Positions 13,485 through 23,289 of a stretch of 64,000 nucleotides of DNA are shown one piece after another. The DNA lies in assembly GCA_015501055.1 (NCBI GenBank), contig JADNYV010000083.1, forward strand, positions 1 to 64,000, given 5' to 3'. Source of the stretch: Mucidula mucida (Eukaryota; Basidiomycota; Agaricomycetes; Agaricales; Physalacriaceae). The position numbers and the translations under genes are program-made. The notes beneath the pieces were generated by a model. It ran no database searches. It saw only the letters and a list, made by a program, of their open reading frames with translations, and was not told where the DNA came from. The first letter of the stretch is position 1; each line of letters starts with the position of its first letter.

Positions 13485-13905
13485 TCAGAAACAACCAGCG
13501 CGTTCATGTTGGATTTTTGTCAAGCAACGTCTACTCGAACAGCACCAGGTGTCGCCGAAACGTAGATGTATACGCAGAAAGAAGGCGACGTAACGTATCC
13601 AAGGAATCGACATTCGGTCCAAGTGACATGGCATCCCCTCATTGGAGAAGGTGAAATACTGCCCGGCAAGCCGCGATCTCTCTTGTACTCGTAAAGCCGC
13701 AGGTCGCCGTATCGCATCGTAATTTGATAGCGCACGCTCAACGTTGCCATGGTGCGTCGAGCGGTGTGAGAGGACCGTGTATAGAATGTACGCATCCTGC
13801 AGTACAGACCCAGTATCAGTAGCGTTCGGTGTCCTGATAAAGAACGAGACCAACCTCCATGGCTTGCCCGGCACCTGAACCTTGATGTGGGACATTCGTG
13901 TGAGC
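13485..13905 (-). pseudogene. FAD-dependent monooxygenase remnant (salicylate-hydroxylase-like)
   Basis: On the minus strand, AHTNVPHQGSGAGQAME (about 13900-13850) joins, across a GT...AG intron ending near 13802, to DAYILYTVLSH and YDAIRRPAALRVQERSRLAG. These correspond to the second FAD-binding motif and following helices of class A flavin monooxygenases. The GD of the usual GDAAH box is lost, and no N-terminal GxGxxG domain is found upstream. After SRLAGQYFTF the frame runs into unrelated residues and stops. The family hydroxylates aromatic substrates. This copy looks like a decayed C-terminal fragment. Confidence 0.65.
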
Positions 13906-13949
13906 CTGTAGTATCGTGTCAATACCACAGCGTGCAAACGCGATACCAC

Positions 13950-15196
13950 AGCGGTCGACGAATCACAGGTCTCCCCGGCTTCCTACATCAGCCCATTCCA
14001 GTACGCGTTATCCTTCGGCGTCGAACCAAATGTAGAAGAGTAGTCGCAGATCTTTCTAAACATCATAGGATTAACGGATTTGACGGAATACAGGAATCAG
14101 AAGGCTGAACGACGCTTCGGAATGTGTAAGAATAATAGAAGAAAAAACATCCTATGAAACACAACCTAAGAAAAAGAATGCCATTAGTGATTTTCGAAAC
14201 GTTATGACAGCGTGAACATACCAAAGCTTACGCTCTCCCAGCCACAAGTCCAAGTCTCGTCAATCTCCCATTAGTCGACCCGTCCCCACAACCGTCCTTC
14301 CTGCGGCTTAGGCAAGGGCCTGGCAGCTCTTACGACCTGACCATCACCAGACATCCTCGTCGCCTGATTTCAGCCGCCCGATCCCCGCCCAGAACGTAGT
14401 CTCTGTGAATGGACGGTGTTTAAGCAATCTCTATAACGCATCGAATCGGAGAGGACATCACCAAAGGGAAGTTAAAGGCTTCTCGAATCTGCCGCGCGTC
14501 GTTGACTGCAGTGTTCATGCCCGCACACATACACAGAAAACGCAGATACACGTTACTGTGATATGCAGTATTTGGCGAAGCAAGCTCTTCGCCTAGGTGC
14601 TCTTCGATTCAATGTGACTAGCTAGGAAGGGCTAGCGTGATCGAGCTGGCTTTGGCGCGCCTATGAAAAGGGCGGCAAAACCGACTGTAACACTATGGGG
14701 TGACGCGTCAAGGTTGACAAAGATCGGCATCAAGGGACCTGGCATGGCTAGCATCCCTAACGCCACCACTGGCAATCAACGCCGGTGTCGCCGCTCACTC
14801 TCCGCCCAGAATCTGCTTCAAAATCCGAAGCAGCGCGCCGACGATGCATGTGGTTCGAGGCCGAAATTGCGCTCCAACATAGAGAAGCATTTCGAAAGAA
14901 AGAATGACACCATGTCGCATGGGAAGGGAGGAGTGAGAGCGCATCATGGGGCTTGTTTCCCACAAGTGGGACCGCATAGTTGAACACTGTTTATATTGCG
15001 CGCTAAACGATGATAGATGAGACGGCGATATATAAAACCAACAGAAGAATAGACGAACATGAGATGGACGGACAGTGCACAACCACCTTCTCATATGTTT
15101 TATAGGTCACAGTTTGCAGACGAACAAAGCAAAGAAACGGTGGGTAGTGCAACAGGAAGATTTCGAAGGTCGTGATAGTAAAGACATATCGATAAA
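13950..15196. other. No gene recognised
   Basis: Over 1.2 kb between the monooxygenase remnant and the ankyrin gene I see only short unsupported frames. A TATATAAAA-like stretch at about 15030 points into the 3' side of the ankyrin gene and has no supported downstream exon. Confidence 0.4.
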
Positions 15197-15992
15197 TCAA
15201 GACGACAACCACTTTATCGTCCCCAAATCTGGCACACACCCCTTCTCGCGCAGATAGTGAACGATATCCCTGGCGTCCATCTTTATCGCGACCTTGAGCA
15301 GCTCCGGATACTCGCTAGGCTGCATCCTATCCGGAATCCGGCGCCTCTTTGACGAAGACGACTTTTGCTGTGGCTCGATGAGCATCCGCACCAAACCAAG
15401 GTCCTTCTTGCGTATGGCGACAATGATCGCTATGGCATCCTTGGCAGCAGGATTCGCGCCCAATTCAAGAAGGTAGCGTATGAGAGGAATGAACGAGGCG
15501 TGTACGGCCATCGTTAATGCGAATCCGTTATGGGCGTTCACGTTGAGAGGGGGAATGCCTGGCTTGGCCTCGATTAGGCGCAGAAATGGCAAGGGCTCAT
15601 CAGCGTCCGAGCGAGGTCGCCTACGAGCTTCTAGCCGTCGGAAGATATGCTTTGGGAGTTCCGTAGTTTTATGCAGATTCGTGGCGGAAGCACATCGGGT
15701 GCATATGATGGCGAGGACTGGGGGTGTGCAGAGGCGGTATCTGAGTACCTTGGAATATAGATTGGGTGGCCAGTCAACCGGGTCTGTGACGATTCGACGT
15801 GTCAAGTACTGCGCGCGAAATGAGTTGGGGCTGGAGTCGAATACGTTTTTTAGATAATGCGATGTTGATGGAAGGTGTTCGGATAGGGCGAGTAACTGTA
15901 CGCAGTATAACAGCTATCAACACGGTCAGCTACAGCCTTCAAGGGAAATGCCTACGCACCTCGACGGGTAAGTATTCCAAACCCAGGGCCAT
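15197..15992 (-). CDS. Ankyrin-repeat-like protein
   Basis: The start is MALGLEYLPVE at 15992, followed by an intron at 15896-15959 and one long exon to the stop at 15197, giving about 243 residues. The C-terminal half has ankyrin-type helices: FALTMAVHASFIPLIRYLLE with GANPAAKDAIAIIVAIRKKDLGLVRMLIE, a basic SKRRRIPDR linker, then LLKVAIKMDARDIVHYLREKGC. This arrangement resembles a conserved agaricomycete ankyrin protein, judged from memory. The basic linker might be a nuclear signal. No frameshift or duplication in this window. The role is probably protein-protein interaction; the partner is unknown. Confidence 0.8.
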
Positions 15993-16340
15993 TTAGATGT
16001 CTCTGTCATCCACCAGATCGAGCTGCGCGGGCTGCCGTCGCGATGGACGCTGAATTGCAAGCACAAAATCCTTGCGAATACGTGTCAATATTCATGTAGA
16101 ATTGTAGGAACGCGCTTACTTTTCCTCTTCCCGCTTGATGACAGATTCTACTACAACTTTCAACTGTCAAAGTGCATACGAGCGAGGACCTTGGTGGGTG
16201 GCTGTCGGCCAGACTGTGACGGTAGCAGACAAGAGAGGTGCCGCGGATCGCCCGAATCGGCGCACGGTCTCATCGGCCCGACGTCCCGGTCTGCTGTACC
16301 TGAGTGCACCAGAACAATAAATCTGATGGGGCACTGCATT

Positions 16341-16347
16341 TATAAAG
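16341..16347 (+). promoter_or_regulatory. TATA box of the proline-rich gene
   Basis: TATAAAG, 74 bases before the ATG at 16421. This element is outside the inverted repeat, so the other copy lacks it. Confidence 0.5.
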
Positions 16348-16420
16348 TCCTTGTTCTTCTTCGACGCCTTTGTTTCGCACCTTGACCTCTGCATCTCGGA
16401 CGACCTGCAACCGACCGCAA

Positions 16421-18475
16421 ATGCTTCATCTGCTGTCTGGCAGTCTTCCTCTCCGGCTTCCTGGCATCAGCCACAGAACCTGGGTCGGTGTCCATGCTGT
16501 AGGACTTCGTCTGTTTCCATCGTTGTCGAACCACTTTACGCCACTGCTGCCGTTCCTCGCCATCTACGCTGCCAGGAGGGCACAAGCAGCCGCCACCGCT
16601 CGACGAATAAACGTCGTCGTTCAACAGTCATCCCAGCGAAAGCTGTTAGCGCCACCCCCGACTGCTAGTCAAAGTCGCGCAGCCATAACCAATGCCTCTT
16701 CCACATCATCCACCACGAGCCACGCTTCCTTCCCTTCACGAGCATCCTCAGTCTCCGCCTCATCGATCGCATCTTCCCCACCTGTTCCTGTCATCGGCGA
16801 CTACAATCTGGATGCACTTCGTGATAGCAATTCCCAATCTACGGCACCTACACGCGACGTCTCCAGCATGGAACAACGCAACGTCGATATGACGGATTCG
16901 CCTCTTCCTTGGCCGCCTCTACATCGTCAATGCCCTATCTTGCCCACTCCCCCGAGTCATCCACCCGGACTTCTTGATCCTAGAGCACGAGCACATCACC
17001 TTCCAGGGCATTCTGGCGAAATCGAAACGGCACAATCTTTGGCCTTGCGATATGGCATTTTTGGAAATGCTGCCACTTCAGCCTGCTCGACGTCTAACAC
17101 ACCAATCCCGGAGCTCTACCTCGCGCATTTGAATATTGTCCCGCCAGCGATTACGTGCCATGTCGAATTATCACAATCAACTTCCGACCCAACGACTCAT
17201 GATGTGGCTAAAGACGCTTCAACCCTTCCTTGGCCGCCTCTTCTACATCACAATAACGTACCCACTCCTCCGACTCGTCGTACGCCGTCTCATCCCCAAG
17301 GTCTGCCTCCTTCCAGAGAACGAGCTCGCCCAAATGCATCATTGGAAACCGCAGAGTCTCTAGCTTTGCGATATCGCATTATACACAGATCCGCTGCTTC
17401 ATCGACATCTTTCTCTTTTGCTCGAGGTCCACTTGCACGTTATGTCGACTTCGCTGCTTCCACCATCAACCCGCGTACCCACAATTCACCACTTCCATGG
17501 CCGCCTCGTCGACACCATGCTCGTCCGTCGCATCCACCTGGACTCCCTTATCCCAGCAAGCGAGCTCTTCCTACGATTCACGAGCGTCCTCGTTGTCCAA
17601 CAGACGAAGTCCAAACTGCGGAGTCTTTAGCCTTGCGATATGGCATACTGCCATCCAGCACGGGAAATGCTCCTCTTCTCAGCGCTTCAGGAATCGCACA
17701 CATCTTGAAACCGACGCATCGTCAGGAGGCTCGCACTGAAGCGACTGAAGTGAATGCGCTCGTCCATTGGATTACGACAATGATTGTTCGTACCTGCTAT
17801 GGTCCTAGTCTCTTGTATGTTCCCCTTCTTCTTCTTCTCCTTCTTCTTCGTCAAGTACTAACCCTGTCCACTGTTAGCACCGACATATCCCAAGTGGTGC
17901 GCGACTACGTCACCTGGAACCGTCAACAACCCGACGTCCTCGTCCAAAGCCTCTACTTCACACTCTCATACCTCCAGAATGTTCACGGCGCCGACCTCAG
18001 ACCTGTCGTTGGATCCGACGTTACGCATCCCTTTCTCCAATCCTACCTACAACGAATCCGGTGTATACTGATGTGGTCCGCGTTCTACGCCTACGCGCAT
18101 TCTTGTCGGATCGGGACGATTGGGGTACAAGAAAAGTACGCCTTTTCTACCTTCAAACTGTGTTTCGTGACTGAGAAGTTTGCGCCAGAATATCCCTCCT
18201 CGACCTCCCTCCCTCCCTCATCCTCCCCCTCGAATCTGGGTTCATCCGGATATTCGGGGAACTAGAGCCTCAGCCTGACTCGTGGCTCGATATCGTGAAC
18301 CAATTTTGTCGTGGAACGGAGGATCCGAATGTCACCGGGTTCTTGTATCGCGTGTGGCACGATTTCGCGGGAAAGGCGTGCCTGCTGGAGAAGGCGTATG
18401 TTCAGCGCGCGTATGACAGGTGGGTAGTAGTGTCAGCTGGGGTTGAGTGTCCTAGACCGCAGGTTCCTGGGTTGA
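16421..18475 (+). CDS. Proline/histidine-rich protein with repeated SLALRYGI motif
   Basis: Not recognised. ATG 16421; introns 17815-17877 (63 nt, in frame, so retention is possible), 18136-18188 and 18420-18462; stop 18473-18475; about 631 residues. Residues near 35-75 form an alanine-rich helix. The middle has three imperfect repeats of about 100 residues, each with PLPWPP, a THPPGL-like segment and ETA(E/Q)SLALRYGI. The last 200 residues, from NALVHWITTMIVRTCYG through VRDYVTWNRQQPDVLVQSLYFTLSYLQ to the end, are helical and weakly recall a cyclin box, which I hold at low confidence. The 5' end up to about residue 31 lies outside the inverted repeat. The gene is on the plus strand, head to tail with A1. 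Confidence 0.65.
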
Positions 18476-18961
18476 CGGGTCTATCACATTTGGGATCTAT
18501 ACAGGTGTTTCGGTCGAATGAACGATTTTAGTTTTAGTTTGATTGTTTTTCTGAACGTGATGTACATCTTACTTTGGGTTACTTTCAAAGATACGATGAT
18601 CTTCTCTGCTTTTCTATCGTTGACTTGAATACTAGTTATCAAAGGCCATCGACTTCTTCGTTTCCTACGACCACCATGTCCAGCATCTTCGGCACCTCCC
18701 ACTCGTGCTCTCTTGTTCTTCCAGAAGCGTACGTATTTGATGCCGTGGCCAGAGCGTAACACGACCCTGTAGTTACTAGTGGCACATTGTCCGGATTTGA
18801 CACACAGTCCACAATCCACAGTCCACACCTCGCCGTGGTGGACGCCCCCCTGCTTTCATTGTCGTTGTATGGCTTTAACATCGAACAATGGTGCGCGTAT
18901 ATAAGACTACTGGCTCTTTCACTTAGAGCACAACACGTTTTATTCCTCTGCACTGACAAAA
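18476..18961. other. Intergenic spacer upstream of A1
   Basis: No gene recognised. It contains the A1 promoter, with a run of near-repeated ACAGTCCACAATCCACAG sequence at about 18806-18830. Mirror copy at 54500-54984. Confidence 0.4.
18898..18904 (+). promoter_or_regulatory. TATA box of A1
   Basis: TATATAA 57 bases before the ATG at 18962, in a position comparable to the TATATAA boxes of A2 and A3. Confidence 0.55.
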
Positions 18962-19968
18962 ATGGCCACTCAACGCTTTCCGAACGCGATGGATCGTCAG
19001 ATGTGCGCTCTAGCCACACTGAGCACCTTCATAACTGCCCTGGTAACGCTCATTGCCTCTGGGGTGGATGTTCAGAGTGATTCACAGACTCTGTATGTAC
19101 CCCTGCTCTCTTCGTCTTCGTTCTGATTCACAGTCTCTTTATATCAGTGATCTCGTCTTCTCTTCGCATCATCATACGATCTTCAAGGCTGTCTACGAGC
19201 TCGTCACGTTCAAGCGTCAGACACCCTTCGCGCTCTTCCACACAGTCGTCTTCCTGGACCGTGTTTTCTCGCACGTCAAATTCCTCGACCTTTCGAATAA
19301 GGACCCACAAGGCGCTGAGGAGCTCATCCTCCTCCTCCGAGTCTTATTCATCCTTGCACTCGAAACTACTAGCGGGTCCATCTCCAAGCCTACAATAACA
19401 CTTCCAGAAAAGTGAGATTTCCTCAACGGCTTCATTCCCTCATGCACTAACATTTATCCCCGATGACAGAATGAATCTCGTCGGACTCACCACATTTGCC
19501 GACTATCTTGCAATCAAACGAGACATCGCAAATAACGCTGTATCCCCGTATACAGGAACGATGCAATTGAGCGAGGAAGAGTGGATCGACTTCCACACTG
19601 ATCTCGTGGACTTGGACCTTCCTATCCCATGCGACATGGCCCGGCGCACCTTCCTCCATCACGCGAGGTACACATCTCCAGATGGAGACGTACCTCTATA
19701 TCAGCTACTATCGCCTCCTGGGTACAACCTGTCTGATCATGCGGCGTCAGAGCATCGTCCGGCAGTCACCAAGAGAGCGCCCCCAATTCGCCGTCCTCTT
19801 CCCAAGCCGGTGCTGCATCTATACCAGCCGCAGCCGAGACGAGAGATCAAGATTGATTTGATTGAGCTCGAGGCTATGGCTGAGATTGAGCTTGTGCAGG
19901 TCGAGGCGTCGAAGGGACGTGATGAAGCGTTTTGGAGGAGCTGGTTAGATCGCTGCTTGGCTGCATGA
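18962..19968 (+). CDS. Family-A hypothetical protein, member A1
   Basis: Not recognised. Three exons: 18962-19092, 19148-19411, 19470-19968; 297 residues. It shares exon phases and sequence with A2 and A3: an N-terminal hydrophobic helix (STFITALVTLIASGVDVQ), TPFALFHTVVFLDRVF, EELILLLRVLFILALETT at the end of exon 2, then YLAIKRDIANNAVSPYTGTM and EEWIDFHTDLVDL. The C-terminus has an acidic DLIELEAMAEIELVQVE helix and WRSWLDRCL, matching the WRDWIDWC end of A3. The helix order loosely recalls a cyclin box; this is inference only. Intact, TATA-driven; an inverted copy is at 53492-54499. Confidence 0.75.
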
Positions 19969-20599
19969 TGTTGTTTGGGAATGAGGCACGCTGTTAATGT
20001 TCGTTTTGTGGAGCCGGGTGTATTCTTATTTTGCTGTCAAATTATGTTTTAGAGTCGATGGTCCGAAAGATTTAGCGCTTGGGTTCTTGTGCACAGTGGC
20101 TTGTTGAATCCAAGTTGAAGCGGAAAGTTCCGGGGAACAGTCATCATTATTCCGTAATGCATCTTCTCAACGAACAGTGTCATTCACAAACAAGGTGCTC
20201 TTATTGGGCCCGCGCCCCGAACAATAACGCGACCACGGAACAAACACCGTACGCAGCTAAGGTTGCTTTCTGTATACAACCTCCAACGGAAATTTAAAGG
20301 GTCTTGTATCCATCGGTCAAAGCGACTCCGACCACTTTGTCAAGAACTTATATGACGGTAGCAAGTCCTAGACTCAACACCAATCTCCTCAAAACATTGG
20401 ATCGAACTGCTGTTCCCGAACATGGCTTAGGTGATCTGTCCACACTCTGCGCGAGGCCATTGTACTGACCAGCCACAATATTTGTCGATGGTCAAAGCGC
20501 ACAAGTGCAGCCTGGCCCTGAGTCTGTGCCACCGGGTCATTGTCTGCTCTTTGCCACTGATTACGCAAGACGTCCTTTGGCCGCCAAGTGTGGACGACA

Positions 20600-20606
20600 T
20601 ATATAA
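20600..20606 (+). promoter_or_regulatory. TATA box of A2
   Basis: TATATAA, 93 bases before the ATG at 20700. The surrounding GTGGACGACATATATAA context is also found upstream of A3. Confidence 0.6.
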
Positions 20607-20630
20607 TGATGGCTCGAGCAAGCGTTAGGG

Positions 20631-20666
20631 ATCCTCTCATCCTCTCATCCTCTCATCCTCTCATCC
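20631..20666. repeat. 8-bp microsatellite, short allele
   Basis: About four units of CTCATCCT in the A2 leader. The mirror copy at 52761-52837 has about nine units. Confidence 0.8.
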
Positions 20667-20940
20667 CCCCACAACCCACAGAATTCGCTCTCCATCATCA
20701 TGTCCGCTCCGGAGTCCAGCTCTACAAGCGACATTGCCCATTGGCTGTGTGCCCTCTTATTTACCATCGCAACCGGGGTCGAGGACGACGCGCAAGTCAT
20801 GTTAGTATCCATTACTCATCGTTCGTGATCCCTGTCTTATCCATTTCACATAGTGACTTCGTATTATCGTCTCAGTACAAGACGATATTCGATTCTGTGC
20901 ACGAACTTGTCTGTTCACCATACCAAACTCCTTTCACGCT

Positions 20941-22687
20941 AACATGCTGACGATATTGTCCTGATGTCTGTGTCTTGGCTTGGGCTGCAGGATCACCTTA
21001 ATTGCCTAGCGGCTTGGTGCAGCCGGAACTTCCTGTATGTCAATGCGGAGAAATCTTGGATTATGGTGTTTGGGCATAAGAGTAAAATACCGGCCTCCTT
21101 ACCGGTTCTCACACTCGCTGGAAAGCCTGTCCGCTACACAGTGGAACACACCTATGTCGGCATCACCATCAACTCTCTTGAGGCCGACATCTTCGCCCAA
21201 CACTGCAGGAACATGACTTGTGCTGCCCGTTGTACTGGCAATGCCGTGTTCTCGATTGAACGAGTGATTGGCACTCTCCCGCCGATTGAAGGGCGCATGC
21301 TGTATAACGCGCGAGTAGACCCTTACTTAATCAATGGCGCGGATGTTATTCTGGACGTCACACACATCGTCGCAAACAACATGTACGCGGTTCAGCTCGC
21401 GTTCCTGCGTCGCTTGATGGGCGTGAATGCCCAGTCCATGACTGCCCCTCTGTTCACAGAACTCGGCCTGCTGCCGCTCCCCTTCCGAAGAGTAATGATG
21501 GCGCTCCGCTTGCTACAAGAACTGCTTGACGAACCTCTGTCTGTATTCGCCAGCCTGACACTCGATGTCTGTATCCGCCTCGAAGAAGCCAAACATCCTT
21601 TGTGGCTGGGTGACTTGAAGTGGGTACTGAATACCCTACCTCGTCCCCTGGGTATGGACGACCTGCCTCCTGTTCTGGTGCTACCTGCGGACCTTTGTTC
21701 TTGTACCGCCGCTGATGTGGAGTCTATGATGAAAATGGTTAGTCATATCGCAAAGACTGGTCTACAGGAAAAGATTGACACATCTTACAAGACCTACCTG
21801 CTATGGAACCGACTGGAACCATTCTCTCCTCCCGATAAACCAGCTTACCGAGCAATCTACGTGCAACACTATCTCCACCTCCGAGTTACCAAACACAGAT
21901 ACGCACTGATCCGGCTCCTGTTTTCCGACCACCCACTGGCACTGGAGCAGCTTCGACGCGCCGATTGTGCACATCCACTTGTTCCTCGCGGCGAACGACT
22001 CTGCCGGCTCTGTGGTCTGGCTGTCGAGTCGCCAGAACACGCGATCCTCATCTGTACCGGTGATTCTGGTCTTGTGGACATTCGTGTCGCCGCCATCTCT
22101 CTCCTCGACCCGGAACTCCCTCACCTCAACCTGACCAGGCTGCCGGCGGACAACGCCGGTGCCTTGGTGCTTCTCCGTGCGCTGATTTTCCAGGATGTAT
22201 GCCTGCCGTTGGTCGCAAAGCTCGTCTATGATTGCATGGAACTCTTCAAGACGTTCGAGCTTCAACAACCAACACGTTTGACGCCGCTACCTGCCGTGCG
22301 CACATGGCACCGAAGGATACCTGGACTGAAAAAGCAACCAGCTCGTGCCCCGTTAGTGGACGCCGACTCCGACAGTGATTCAGACTACATCCCGTAGTGT
22401 TCCTCTATTGGCTATGGACTGAAATCAATTTACTTTTGGACCACCCCCTTTTTTCTTGTTCTCTCTCTCTCCTCTTGTAGCGAAGGCGACCGACTATAGG
22501 TCGGTATTCAAGAAGTATGTTCTCTAAACCGGTGGCCAGAGGTCCGTTGGGACCTTCTTAAATGCGGAGATATCCCCGCGGTTGCTTAGTCACTGGGTGG
22601 AAATCGGGTCTCGCCCGCCATAACATTTCCACAAACAGCCGTTCCTCATGGGAACCTTGTGCCGACTCTACCTACCTACCTACCGCT
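20941..22687 (+). mobile_element. 5'-truncated non-LTR retrotransposon with 4-bp target repeat
   Basis: Inserted in A2 exon 2. CGCT at 20937-20940 is repeated at 22684-22687, consistent with a short target-site duplication. The element starts at the reverse transcriptase active site: GCT GAC GAT (ADD) at 20946-20954. It ends in CTAC/TACC repeats at 22668-22683. Its 3' untranslated part has two small hairpins, CCGAC-TATAG-GTCGG near 22488 and GGTCC-GTTG-GGACC near 22541, the second of which is kept in the copy at 39725-40031. Absent from the right arm, so it landed after the inverted duplication. Confidence 0.9.
20964..22397 (+). pseudogene. C-terminal part of a non-LTR reverse transcriptase
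   Basis: An open frame of 477 codons from the first ATG, although the homology begins a few codons earlier at ADDIVLMS. Features in order: an HLNCLAAWCSRNFLYVNAEK segment typical of the region after the RT catalytic box, a helical thumb-like region, and near residue 345 RLCRLCGLAVESPEHAILIC, a Cys2-His-Cys knuckle found at the C-termini of many non-LTR elements. The tail is acidic (DADSDSDSDYIP). The N-terminal endonuclease and most of the RT domain are missing, so it cannot move on its own. No frameshift in the remaining part, which suggests a recent insertion. Confidence 0.88.
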
Positions 22688-23289
22688 GTTCCACATCGTT
22701 GTCTTTTCTCTCCGGTTCTACTCGCAAACAGAACTCCTCTCTGTTACCGATACGCAGGCCACTGAAGACTTTGTGATGACGCTGAGAGTATTTTACATCG
22801 TCACGCTGGAAGCCACAGGCAATGTTGACCTCAATGATGCGGAACAGTGAGTTTAATCCTCTTCTTGAAGACATCAGAACTTGAACTCATGCACAACCAG
22901 GCTCAAACTAACCGGCCTCTCTGCTCTCTCCAACTACAAGCAAATCAGGCAGAATTTCATAAACGCTGTCGCTTCACCGTACACGGAAACGATCCAAATT
23001 GGACATACCGAATGGGAGGATTACTTGGTCGACATATCTCGCATGACAGTACTCATATCGCACGGAGACGCGGATTTAGACGACATTACAGCCGTCATCA
23101 CCGTGCTGTTCGAATATATGCGGATCACCTCAAGCAAGGGAAACATGCCCTTGAGCGAGCTCTCATTTCCTTCTCATTCGCTCCCCCCGCTGGTCTTTGA
23201 CGAGTTACCCTCGCCAGATTCTCCATCCTCTGTTTTCATGCCCGATTTCTTTGACGACTTCGACTCGGAGCCACCATCGCCGCGCTTCT

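Larger units (their letters stand above)
19969..20699. other. Intergenic spacer upstream of A2
   Basis: From about 20070 this is homologous to 34637-35234, so upstream control sequence was duplicated with the A gene. No separate gene recognised. Confidence 0.5.

Noticed and set aside
16421..18475. Firm cyclin annotation for the proline-rich protein and the A family
   Set aside because: Only helix order and a few hydrophobic positions agree; no diagnostic cyclin-box residues can be named. Kept as a hypothesis only.
21801..22268. Minus-strand frame of 155 codons inside the retrotransposon
   Set aside because: Shadow of the reverse transcriptase frame; no motif of its own.
20941..22687. Group II intron or LTR element as the source of the reverse transcriptase
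   Set aside because: There are no long terminal repeats, integrase or intron borders; the CTAC-repeat tail, short target repeat and C-terminal Cys-His knuckle fit a non-LTR retrotransposon.
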